Assembly (NCBI RefSeq): GCF_904849725.1
Contig: NC_058523.1
Coordinates: 344,637,948 to 344,701,947, forward strand
DNA: 64,000 nucleotides
Direction: 5' to 3'
Source: Hordeum vulgare subsp. vulgare
Taxonomy: Eukaryota > Streptophyta > Magnoliopsida > Poales > Poaceae
Shown: one piece after another, positions 45,581-56,666 of the stretch
Position numbering within the stretch: position 1 is the first letter of the stretch
How the letters are laid out: each line of letters starts with the position of its first letter
Position numbers and translations under genes: made by a program
The notes under the pieces: generated by a model
The model's database searches: none
Seen by the model: only the letters and a program-made list of their open reading frames with translations
What the model was told of the DNA's origin: nothing

Positions 45581-47190
45581 GTAAGTCCTATTGTAACAAT
45601 TTGATGTTACAACGAGGTCAACCACGTCTCTATGAGGAATTTCGGAAGTTAAATCTTCACATTGTTCCTCAAGGATTCCTTTCTACCCTGGTGGCGAAGC
45701 CTACTCTTAAGGATCAAATCATAGCTGGCCAGAAGCGTGATAAGGGTATATCCCGGATCAAGGAGAATATTATTAGCGGAAATGCTAAGGAATTCTCCAT
45801 GAATGATCAAGATGTTGTGTTCTTCCAGAATTGTCTAGTGGTTCCTAAGAATCCACATCTAAGGCAGTTAATACTTAAGGAGGCTCATGATTCTCCTCTC
45901 ACCATTCATCCTGGTAGTACTAAGATGTATCAGGACCTACGCCAGAGGTTTTAGTGGACTAGAATGCAGAGAGAAATTGCTGAGTTCGTTGCTAACTGCG
46001 ACGTTTGTAGTCGAGTTAAGGCAGAACACCAAAGGCTTGCTGGCACCCTTCAACCCTTAGCTATTCCTGAATGGAAATGGGATAAAGTTAGTATGGATTT
46101 CATCACCGGATTTCCCAAGACCAAGAAAGGAAATAATGCTATCTTTGTGGTCATTGACCGTCTTTCCAAAGTAGCTCATTTTCTTCTAGTTCGTGAGCGT
46201 ATAACAGCTAGCCAGCTAGCAGAGTTATACATCTCTCGAATAGTGTCTCTTCATGGTGTTCCTCTGGAGATTAACTCAGACCATGGAAGTATCTTTACTT
46301 CTCGCTTGTGGGAGAGTTTCCAGAATGCCATGGGGACTCACTTATCTTTTAGCACTGCTTTCCATCATCAATCAAGTGGTCAAGTAGAAAGAGTGAATCA
46401 AGTCCTAGAAGATATGCTCCGAGATTGTGTTACATCATTCGGTATGAATTGGGAGAAGTGCCTTCCATTCGCCGAGTTTGCTTATAACAATAGTTATCAA
46501 TCAAGCTTGGGCAAAGCTCCTTTTGAAGTTCTCTATGGACGAAGATGTCGAACACCTCTTAATTGGTCAGAAACCGGAGAGAGGCAACTCTTTGGCCCGG
46601 ATATGATCCAGGATGCAGAAGAGCAAGTTCGCATTATTCGCAAAAAGTTGAAAACAGCCCAGTCTCGTCAAAAGAGCCAATATGACCGTCATCATAAGGC
46701 TATGACCTTTGATGTTGACGAGAAGGCTTACCTTCGGGTTACACCTTTGAAGGGTACCCATCGATTCGATATCAAGGGCAAGTTGGCTCCTCGTTACATT
46801 TGTCCTTTTCGCATTCTTGCCAAACGAGTAGAAGTTGCCTACCAATTGGAACTTCCTCCGCATCTTTCCAAGGTGCATGATGTATTCCACATCTCGCAAC
46901 TCAAGCGTTGCTTTTCAGATCCTATCCGTGAAGTGGACCACGAAACGCCTCATCTCCAAGATAACCTTTCATACCGAGAATACCCTGTGCGTATTCTTGA
47001 TCAAGCTGAGCGTACCACTCGATGTCAAAACCTCAAGTTTCTTAAAGTTCAATGGTCCAATCATTCTGAAAAGGAGGAAACATGGGAAAGAGAGGATCGT
47101 CTCCGACTTGAGTACCCCACGCTATTCCCGACGACTTCCAAATCTCGGGACGAGATTCTTTTGAGTGGGGGTGAGTTGTCACATTCCTGA
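45581..47190 (+). pseudogene. Element C integrase with chromodomain
   Basis: Zinc-binding region at about 45880-46010 ([11 protein letters not shown] ... CDVCSRVK), broken by an in-frame TAG at 45952-45954. The core keeps VSMDFITGFP, INSDHGSIFTS and GQVERVNQVLEDML, i.e. the three acidic residues. Then a GKAPFEVLYGRR block and, near 46980-47130, a chromodomain: YPVRILDQAE, LKFLKVQWSNHSE, EETWERE. Such domains target chromoviruses to chosen chromatin. Stop at 47188-47190, 11 bases inside the LTR. Confidence 0.88.
47163..47176 (+). other. Polypurine tract of element C
   Basis: GAGTGGGGGTGAGT directly before the 3' LTR start TGTCACATT. It overlaps the end of the integrase frame. Confidence 0.75.
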
Positions 47191-50100
47191 TCCCTATTAG
47201 GTTTAGTAAGATGTGCTCATGTTTTCTTTCAATGCATCCAAGGAAATGAAATGAAAACCCAAAAGCAAAGCAAGAAAACCAAAGAAAAACCCTAGCAACC
47301 CCTCATTTAAAAGAATTTCAAAATTGATGTCAAATCAATGAACCCAAAATGGCCCTAGGAAAAGTTCACCTTATCTGATAAATGTTGAAAACAAAATATC
47401 ACAGATGAAACTTATATTCAAACTACTTTTGACATTTTAAAATTCAGTTAAAAGCTACTGAAATCAATTATATATTTGATTTCAAATAATTCAAAGTTTC
47501 CAAAAATGTTAAAAACTTTATGAGTGGTTGTAAATATTCCAACTAACCCTCTAGTATTTTTCAAACTATTTTAGGAATAGTTTGGAGCCAAAAATAAAAC
47601 AAAACAAATAAAAGAAAGAATAAACAGAAAACAGAAAAGAAGAAAAAGCAAAACTCCTATCTAGCGCTTACTTGAGGCCCACGCCACCTTAGCTCTGTCG
47701 TCTTCCTCCTACCAGTCAAAGCAGGAGGTGGCCGCCGCGTTCCCCGGCGCGCCCACGCAGCTGCGTGCCTGCCTGGCCGCCGCGTCGCGCTGGCGCAACA
47801 GGGATAAGCTCCCCGAAGGCCTCCCCGAGCTCATCCCCTCCCCATTCGCTCTGTTCTCTCTCCCCCTCTCGGCCGCCATGACCGCAAGCTCAAGCTTGAG
47901 CTTGCCGTCGCTCCTGTCCCTCTCCCTCTCTCATGAGCCGCGCAACGGACTCGCCTTCACTCCCTGAAGCTCCCCAGCTAGTCACGCGACGCCAAGAACT
48001 CCTGAGACGCCGTGAATCCATAGTCTTCTTCCTCGGGTCATCGGAGTTCGCCGTCGTCGTTCTCCCTCCTCACGCCATCCCCACGCTCACTCTCGACGCC
48101 TCTGCACTCCCCGTGAGCTCAGGGTCCTTTCCCCTAAGTTTTCCCCCTCGATCCATTCCTCTAGACCCCGATTCCACCGGAGCCCGACGAGATCGGCTGT
48201 GGGACCTCGTCGTCGGTAGCTCTTCGGTGATCGGCTGGACCATCTAAGGCCAGCAATGGCTTCAGTGCATCGTGTAGATGCTGTAGGAGCCCAGCCCCGC
48301 GCGTGATGCCCTCTGTTTCGATGACCCCAATGATGCCCGAGCTTCGGCCACCGCGAAGCTCGTCGCCGGCGTCATCTCCCGCCATCTTAGCTCTGGGTCT
48401 TTGCAGAAATGGAACCGCGGATGTGCGCTGGTTTGTTTGGTGCCCTCCGCCATGCTTTTGGTCGTCGCAGATGCATTCCCGAGGCCCTCCGCCATTCTGG
48501 TGGCCGCCCGAGGCTCACCGCCGGCGAGATCGACCTCGCCGCCGGTGGATCTGACCCCCCTGAGCCTATGATAGGTGGGGCCAGCCCCTGGCTAATTAAG
48601 TTTAGTAAAAATTAGAATTAACTTATTTAATTAACTTAAATAGTCACTGACATGTGGGTCCAGCACAGTTAAATACCTAATTAAGTTAAAACTAAATTAA
48701 AACTGACCAGAGACATTGACCAGTGGGTCCCACTGGTCAGGTTTGAATTTCAACGGCGAGTTGGACCTGCTGATGTCATGCTGATGCGATAACGATTTTT
48801 CTGTTTAAAAATAATTCTAGAATAAGTTCAAAACTTTGGAAATTCATAGAAAATTGAATATAACTCCAAATTTGACAAATAATATATGTAAATGGATCAG
48901 AAAAATTCAAGGAATCTAATGGTGCTATTTCTATGCATGAAAAACAAAGTTATGAAACAACATCAGGTCAAATCATTTAAAAGAATTTGATAAATTATAA
49001 TTCAAATGATATTTGAAATAGGATTTAAAATCAAGATCACCCCAAAGGGTTATGCTAGTCATTTCGAACCATGCTACATTGCATTTCATGCATCATTTTG
49101 TTGCATGTGTTTGATATTGATTGATTGTTGTTATTCCGGTAGGCTCCGCCCCTCCGGATACGTCTGATTATCCGACTGACGGATATCACCCTTCTGCTGA
49201 GCAACAAGGCAAGCAACCATTTTGATCATCCTGATAAATCCCATGTTCTCGCTCCAGCTCTTATTTATTGCATTAGGTCGAAATGCTTTCAATGCTTTTA
49301 CCACGTTAGTTGAAGCCACTTCCTTTGCATGACCTGTCCTTGTCACAGTAAATAGCTGAACCTTGCAACCTAGCATACCTGGTAGATGCTTGAGCCATGA
49401 TGTGCCTTATCCTGTTATGCATGCTATGCTTAGAGTTGTGTATGGTCCGTCATCTGGGTGATGAACAGGATCGTGAGAATGTGTTCAGTTGATAAAGGTC
49501 GTGTGTTGAACCTGATTTGGTAAAGGTACCGATGAAAGGCTATGTAGGAGTACATGGCGGGTTGTTTCATTGGAACCGTCCTTAGGAACTGAGATCCGTG
49601 TATGTAATCCAAGACAAGATACTACCACATGCTGGGCCCTGAAATATGACCTCGCTCAACTTATTAACAGCATAGTACTCGGTCTATGAGTTGCAAGTAG
49701 TTTCTAGTGTTTATAGTCATGCTGGAGGTCGTGCGTAGCGCTAACCTTAGAGGTGGGCTATGATGTGGTAGGCAGTGGCACGGTGTACCAAGTGGCACCC
49801 GGATGGTGGGCTTGGGAACCCCGCGCACATCGTTTGGGGCCGTGGCAGAAACCTCGGCCGGACTTCCGTGCGGGTTACCCTCAGATAGGCGATAGACCTG
49901 GACTAAGTATTAGCATGGTTAACGGTCGTGGCCGGCTCCCTTGCTGGGATTCGGCTTGAAGGTTGCCGAGGTGCATGACGTGCACATGGCGATAAGTGGC
50001 GAGAGCGTGTTTGAAGAAGTACACCCCTGTAGGGTTATGATCTATTCGAATAGCCGCGTCCGCGGATATGGACTACTTGGAAACATATGTTGTTCATAGA

Positions 50101-51218
50101 TAACTATAATGGCTACTCATAAAATTGTCAAGATAAGTGTGAGTGTCGTGGACGGCATTTCCATAGGGAGACGGAATGATTCCACGATAGAGTATTGTTG
50201 TGGTGTTAGTGGACTCGTGTGCAATAAAAATAGTTGTCAAAACTATTTAAAAATGCCAGTTGTCTAGCCAAGAGTCAAATTCTGGCTTTTCGCATGAAAC
50301 CCCACAACTCCTTGTTGATACATTGCATGAGTAGATAGATTATCCTAAAGTCTTGCTGAGTACTTTTGTACTCACGTTTGCTTAATGATTTGTTGCAGAG
50401 GTTGTTAATGACCCTAACGGAGGGTTCTACCTAAACATCGATGACGACGAGTAGGTGGTATCCCAGCTACGATCTGGCCCTAGGATGGGTTTGTAGATAG
50501 TCAGGCCATGTGCCTTTATCTTTCCATCTGTCTATACTCAAACAGTTTTAAATCTTCCGCTGGCTTGTAAGAATTGTGTGTATGACTTGTGATGATGGGT
50601 CCTCAGAACCCTACCTTGTAATATTATGTGTGAGGCTCTTCCGAGCCATTTTAAATAAAGTTCGAATGTTTATCGTTATGTTGTGATGCCATTGATGTAT
50701 CTATACATATCGGTATGCCATGCGTACGTGTGTTGTACTTGATATGTATGGGGTTCGAATACCTAGTAGTATTCCTTAGTAGCACTCCTTACGGGGAAAT
50801 GCCCCTTTGTGATTCCATTGAGCCATGGTAGTTCGCTACTGCTCCGGACACATTGGTTGCTCGGCATGTGTCCTTCTGAGTTGTTGTGTCTGTCCCTTTG
50901 GGAAATGTCACGCGTTGTATTGGAGTCCTTCTAGCTTGCTATGACTCGTCTACATTCGCTGATGACCGACACCTGCTTTGCTGGGTCATGTATGACTGTC
51001 CCTGTACGGAACTGCCACTTTAGTTTAGGACTAGACATGTCGATCCGGGTTCTTTGACATTGGATTGCTAGCAACACAATTGCATACGCGAGTCAAAAGG
51101 CGCAAACGGTCCCGGCCAAGGTAAGGCTGCAGCCGTGGGGATAATCGTGCGTGAGACCGCAAAGAGATGCGATGTGTTACAGGCTGGATTCCTATGACTT
51201 AGGATCGGGGTCCCGACA
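47177..51218 (+). repeat. 3' LTR of element C
   Basis: 4042 bases, colinear with 37126-41162 and ending GGTCCCGACA; followed by CGTCT at 51219-51223. Confidence 0.95.
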
Positions 51219-51405
51219 CGTCTCGCCCCTAGCCGGTAAGTGATTCATAGCCGGCCAGGAGGAGCTGCCATCTTGTTCCTAGCCAACAGGGGCTTCCTAG
51301 CCTGACACGAGGATTTGGCCATATGAAGAGAGTTGCGGTTTCCCTTTAATCTTGAATGCAAAGTAGTAGGCTCGATGAACCTACCCCATGGTTATGCCCC
51401 CGTCA
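51219..51405 (-). repeat. 5' LTR of element A, segment 3
   Basis: After the C target duplication (51219-51223) this matches the intact LTR from about 10580 to 10766 and ends CCCCCGTCA. The next five bases ATAGA are the target duplication of A. Confidence 0.92.
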
Positions 51406-51977
51406 ATAGATTTAGTTCCAGTTAACGCGGTATGCAGGAGACTCAAATCTGGGGAACATAAAGTACTACAATCTTGCTTGCCAACTATGCATTTTGCATT
51501 AAAGAGTGCTAAATAGTGAATAGAAGGAAAATGTATACTATTTATTCTTCCTTGAGTTACTCCCCTGTCTTCGCTAAAGCAAAGACTAGTTAAAAAGTTA
51601 TCATATTCAGATTTTGGTGGTTCGTCTAACGAACCCCATTGTAGAATTTTACATGCATCAGAGAAATCATCTAGAGACATATTGAATGCGTTTTTGCACA
51701 CATTAAAGGAGACTCTAAATTCATGAGGATAAAATTTAAATACCTTAGTGAAAGTTTCATTAAGATGATACTGTTGTGTGCACTTATTTGCAATGAAGGG
51801 TGCGAGCTCAGTATTATGAATGTATCTCTCAAATTCTTCCTTAATGCATGCACCCAACATGAAGTCATTACTTGGACCAAGGCACGATTTGGCGTGGGCT
51901 TCTCGCATCGAACTTTCACTTGGCTCAGCATAAGACTGTCGTATCGGAATCTCACTAGATGATGCCTCTGAGGACAT
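51406..51977 (-). pseudogene. Element D ORF, N-terminal half
   Basis: Minus-strand frame starting MSSEASSSE at 51977 and open for about 190 codons up to element A at 51405. Segments such as GPSNDFMLGACIKEEFERYI, FRVSFNVCKNAFNMSLDDF and LQWGSLDEPPKSEYD look like a real, globular, conserved protein and match what I remember of Athila-like elements in Triticeae, where many copies encode such a product of unknown function. The rest of the frame lies at 9285-9706. The last residues of the open frame before the stop at 51381 are LTR A sequence, not part of the gene. Confidence 0.65.
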
Positions 51978-52854
51978 CCTACTCGAAGAACTCCTTTTGT
52001 ACTAGCTCATTATTCCTACATATAATTTCTGAATATTTTTGGGTCACAAACTAAAGTTAACGAAACTTCACAAGAATGGTAGCAACTACTCATAGGGATG
52101 CCTAGAGCCTAAAACAAGCATTCAAACTACTTGGAAATTCAAGAATTTAACATGCAAGCTCATCTACACCAGCACCTAGAGTAACTAGTTACTTATAAGA
52201 TAAACCACTAAGGAAAAAAATAATTCGAGGAGTGTGGGAGTTACATACCAAGGAGCAATCCCCCAAAATAGTTTTGGAAATGGATTCCAAGCAAAGAGAT
52301 GGAAATCCACAGGTTTGAGAGCAAGAACATGAGAAAGAGAGCTACGAGGATTATTTTTTCTGGAGGTGAATGATGACGTGGGATGAAGGAATAAGTCAGG
52401 GGACCCCCGAGGAGCCCACTAGACACCTGGCCGCTCCAGGTCTAGCGCACCCTGCTGTCTAGTGGCCACCTAGGAAACCCCCTGGTGTGCTTTTAGTGAC
52501 AGATATTCTCAAATATTCAGTAAACAAATCGTGTAAAAATTCAGGCCATTTGGAGAACATTTATTTTTGGGCACTTTTTTGTTGCATGAAAAATAATAAT
52601 CAAAAAATCGGATAATCATGACTTTTATTATAATTAACTAAAAATGACAGGGAAAATAAAGTGGGTACACAGAGTTGTGCCTACTGAATTCACCGACCTC
52701 ATGCGTCTTGAAAATGATTCATTAGTAAGGTTGATCAAGTCTTATTAACAACCACTTACAATTAGCATGATCGTGAAGAATTATCATAAAACAATAAGTT
52801 ACCTCCATGGGGATGTGCATATCCCCAATGTTGTCTACTATACAACTTTATTCT
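51978..52854 (-). other. Element D internal DNA upstream of the ORF
   Basis: AT-rich with a GC-rich patch at 52395-52495 holding ACTAGACACC/TGTCTAGTG inverted words, a block type also present in the LTRs of D (6975) and I (54105). No coding frame of note. It ends where the LTR of element I begins at 52855. Confidence 0.5.
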
Positions 52855-54426
52855 TGTAGACTCGTGTTGGGCCTCTAAGCTCAGAGTTTTGTAGGACAGT
52901 AACAAATTTCCCTCAAGTGAATGACCTATGGTTTATGAATTTGTGGGAGGCGTAGGATGAAGATGGTCTCTCTCAAAAAACCTTTTAACCAAATAATATA
53001 AAAAGTCTCTTGTGTCCCCAACACACCAAATACAATGGTAGATTGTATAGGTGCATTAGTTCGGCGAAGAGATGGTGATACAAGTTCAGTAATGATAGTA
53101 GATATAGTTTTTTGTAATCTGAAAATATAAAAACAACAAGGTAGCAAGTAACAAAAGTGATCATAAATGGTATTGCAATGCTTGAAAATGAGGCCTAGGG
53201 TTCGTAAGTGCAATCTCTCAACAATGCTAACATAGTTAGATCATATAACAAGACGTCAACATGCGATAAAGAATCGCTCCAAAGTTCCAATCTAGCGGAC
53301 AATATAAGAAGAAATTGTTTGTAGGTTACGAAAGCACCTCCAAGTTATTCATTCCTATCAATATTTCCAAGAGTTCATACTAAGATAAAAAGTTATCCTT
53401 TCCGATTGATCTATCAAGAGTTCGTACTAAAATAACACCACAATAAATTCAGATTCATAATACTCAATCCAACACAAAGAACTTCAAGGAGCGCACCAAG
53501 ATTACTATCAGAGAACATAGTATGAAAACGTGCAATCAACCCCTATGCCTAGATTACCCCAATGTCACCACGGGAATCTGCAAGTTTATGCCACAACATA
53601 TATCAAGTGAATCACTTGAATACCCCAATGTCACTACTGGTATCCGCATGCAAGACATATATCATGTGATCTCAAACATGAATATTCGATCCAACATAAC
53701 GAGATCTTTAAGTGAAAGACTCAATTCATCACAACAATAGCATGGGACAAACACCATATGATCCAACTATATTAACAAGGCCCGTGATATATCACGATCA
53801 TGACATCTAAAGAACACAAGAGAGAGAGAGAGGGAGAGAGAGAGATTAAACACATAGCTACTGGTACAAACCCTGAGCCTTGACGGTCGACTACTCCCTC
53901 CTCACGTGGCCTCCGCCTGGATGATGAAGATGGCCATTAGAGATGATCTCCCCTCTCCGACAAGGTGCTCGAACATCTCCAGATTGGTATTTCTTGGCTA
54001 CACAGTCATGTGGCAGCGAAACTTCTCGTCTAGGGTAATTTCTTGAGGTTTCTATATTTATAGGAGTTTTGGGCGTTGGAATCACGCCAAGATGGGCCAC
54101 AAGTGGCCCACTAGACACCACACCACTAGAGGGGGCGCTGGCGTGTCCTAGTGTCTAGTGGGCACCAGGGCCCCCCCTCTAGTAGTTCTTTGCTCCAATA
54201 TTTCTCTTTTCCTCCAAAAAAATCGTCAAAAAGTTTCATCCAATTCCTAGAACTTTTATTTCTGCACAAAAAACAACACCGCGGTAGTTCCGCTAAAAAC
54301 AACGTTAGTCCGGGTTACTTCTAAATAAATCATATGAAGTGCAGAAAAACCACATAAAAGTATTGTAAACATAGGCAAACATGGCATGAATACTTCATAA
54401 ATTATTGATTCATCGGAGACATATCA
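52855..54426 (-). repeat. 3' LTR of element I
   Basis: 1572 bases; plus-strand start TGTAGACTCGTG, end GAGACATATCA. It contains a (GA)n microsatellite near 53818-53845. It belongs to a family very common in Triticeae intergenic DNA, from memory. A 25-30 base segment (ACCCCAATGTCAC.AC near 53568 and 53622) is duplicated inside. Confidence 0.75.
53818..53845. repeat. GA microsatellite in LTR of I
   Basis: A run of about 12 GA units with one interruption (GAGG). Confidence 0.9.
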
Positions 54427-54440
54427 ACATCCCCAAGCTT
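54427..54440 (-). other. Polypurine tract of element I
   Basis: Minus strand AAGCTTGGGGATGT directly before TGATATGTCTCC, the same motif type as in B and D. Confidence 0.65.
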
Positions 54441-56666
54441 AATTCATACTTTTCCTCGAGTAGGTAAATGATAAAAGAAATAATTTATGAAGTGTGAATG
54501 CTATTATAGTGCATAAGCCTGATCAATGATAATTTCAATCACTTCCCCTAGCATCATAGCAGCAACTCTTTCTTATAAAAAACATCATGATAGAGTGGCA
54601 ATTGAAAACTATCATATTCATCATATTCTTTTCTTTATAGCATGGACATGTGGACTTGTACATGATTCAAAGCAATATTCTATAGTTTGACACGAAAACT
54701 TTAATATTCAAGCATATCAACAAGCAACCAAGTCTTGGAAAATATTAACGCCAAAGAACGCTATCTGTAGCGCATCATGCTCAATCATTGATCCATTTAT
54801 GCAACACACCCAAATATTAGCTACATGCAATGCTCAAGTATGATAAAAGTGTTCCATAGTTGGTGCTTTATAAGATAAGATGGAGATTCAAAGAAAAATA
54901 AAAAATGCATAAAGTAAATAGATAGGCCCTTCACATAGGGAGGTAGAGATTTGTAGAGGTGCCAGAGCTCAAAGCTTAAATTGAGAGATAAAACTATGTT
55001 GGGTGGCATGCTTTTCCTTTCAACGAAAACAACTAAGAGTTTCCAATATCTCCCATGCTAAACAAATCATAGGCGGTTCCCAAACTTAAAATAAAGTTTA
55101 TACCTTTTTACACCATTCTCTCACTCTCTAGGCTAGCCGCATCCATGGGTACCGTCCATACCATCACTTTCCAAGGAATGTATTATTTGACAACATAAAA
55201 TAAACTTTCTTTGCATTTTGGGACTGGTCATCCTTATTACCACCATACTCTCGTGCAGTGACAAGTGAATAAACACTCATCTTGAGAGTAACCTATTTAA
55301 CATGGAAGATACTGGCCACCCCTTGCCGCTTCATGAGCTGTACGGGCACACAAAACAGAAGTTTATTTTGAACATTAGAGTTAGCACATACAAATTTACT
55401 TGGAACGACACTGAAATACCACATCTATGTAGGCATGGTGGATTCATTTGGCACAACTTTGGGTTTAGGATTTGGATGCACAAGCAACATTCCCGCTTAG
55501 TACAAGTGAAGGCTAGGAAATAGATTGAGAAGCGCCCAACCAAGGAAAGAAAACCATCATAGGCGAACATTAAACATAACTAAAACCGAATAATGCAACA
55601 CAAGTAGGATGTAATTTCATAGCATATTTATTGACTTCAGGTGCATGCATAGGGAATCACAAACATCAACACTAATATTCTTACTAAAGAATAATTACTC
55701 ATCAACATGACTCACATATCACTATCTTCATATAGAAAAACTATTGCAAAGAATCAAATTTAACATCCAATGATCTTCATGAAAGTTTTTATTATATCTC
55801 CCTTGGATATCTATCACTTTGGGACTGTTTTTCATTTAAAGTAAATTGCCATTACAAATAACAAGCTGTCAAACAAATATAAGTGAGAATGAGAGCACAA
55901 GTTTCTTTAAAATTTTCAACTGTCAAAGTAATATAAGTGAAGCAAGAGAGGATTTCTTCAAAGTTTCAGCACCATCGTGCTCAAAAAGATATAAGTGAAG
56001 TACTAGAGCAATCAATCAAACTACTCTCAAAAGTTATAAGTGAAGATCAATGAGTAGTCAAACACTTAAATAACTATGTCATGATTTTCTCTCAATAAAT
56101 ATTTTCAGATGTGATATTTTATTTCAAATAGAAAATAAAACAAAATACACTCCTAGAATAGCACATATCATGTGTACATTTAAAAATTTAGGCTCAACAT
56201 AGGCTAACCGATAGTTGTTGATGAAGAATGGTGGGATGCGTAGCATCCCCAAACTTAGATGCTTGAGACTTCTAGAAATATTTAGTCGGGGTGCCTTGGG
56301 CATCCCCAAGCTTGAGCTTTTATGTCTCCTTAATTCCTCTCATATCATGGTTTCACCTAAGTCTGAAAAACTTCATCCACACAAAAGTTGAAAAGAACTC
56401 GTGAGATAGGTTAGTACACATAAATGTAAATCATCACTTCATGTACTGCCAAGACAAGTTGTATAATAATTTTTAAACATTATCTACAGTTTACTATCAT
56501 TTCCACAATTCATATCTACCAATATAAGCTATGTAAAATGACGCTTGAGTCTTCCTTGTATATTACCTTGGGGGTGCCTTGGGCATCCCCAAGCTTAGGT
56601 TCTTGTTGCTCCTTATTCTCCTCATATTGGCATCTGTTCACACACGAACACATCATGTGTACCCTC
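54441..56666 (-). other. Non-coding 3' internal region of element I
   Basis: AT-rich; no supported coding frame. It contains further polypurine-tract-like motifs on the minus strand at about 56242-56256, 56300-56313 and 56583-56596. The last two are part of an exact 26-base repeat (56288-56313 and 56571-56596). Confidence 0.6.

Larger units (their letters stand above)
37126..51218 (+). mobile_element. Element C: Tekay/Del-type chromovirus with 4-kb LTRs
   Basis: Complete plus-strand Gypsy element. LTRs at 37126-41162 and 47177-51218 (TGTCACAT/TGTCACATT ... GGTCCCGACA), about 4.04 kb each; target duplication CGTCT (37121-37125 and 51219-51223). Internal region about 6 kb: primer-binding site for initiator tRNA-Met, an extra ORF, gag, protease, RT, RNase H, integrase and a C-terminal chromodomain, then a polypurine tract. 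The chromodomain and tRNA-Met primer place it among chromoviruses. Every coding segment carries lesions. The two LTRs are colinear with a few differences per hundred bases by eye. Confidence 0.95.
9707..51405 (-). mobile_element. Element A: Tat-lineage Gypsy retrotransposon with antisense gene, host of B and C
   Basis: Minus-strand element with LTRs 9707-10766 (3') and 22447-51405 (5', in three pieces). The 5-base duplication ATAGA (9702-9706 and 51406-51410) proves the outer limits. Without its insertions A is about 13.7 kb. Order along the plus strand: 3' LTR, antisense gene (11332-15190, plus), integrase to gag (15969 to about 22420, minus), primer-binding site, 5' LTR. A second RNase H-like domain after the reverse-transcriptase RNase H, and the antisense gene beside the 3' LTR, are features known from the Tat lineage (RIRE2, Grande, Retand types). 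All coding parts carry stops or frameshifts. Confidence 0.9.
52855..56666 (-). mobile_element. Element I: Athila-like Gypsy element, 3' portion
   Basis: Minus-strand element: 3' LTR 52855-54426, polypurine tract 54427-54440, then about 2.2 kb of 3' non-coding internal DNA up to 56666, where F interrupts it. The LTR (minus: TGATATGTCTCC ... GAGTCTACA) starts and ends correctly. Its internal DNA is colinear but diverged relative to element D 7263-9250. The five bases before it (52850-52854, ATTCT) would be its target copy; the partner is not in the window. Confidence 0.7.

Noticed and set aside
52855..54426. Reading the LTR at 52855-54426 as the 5' LTR of element D
   Set aside because: It is too different from the 3' LTR of D at 6778-7262, and it is followed by a polypurine tract and 3' internal DNA, so it is the 3' LTR of a separate element (I). 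A tandem LTR-internal-LTR array was considered for the same reason and not adopted.
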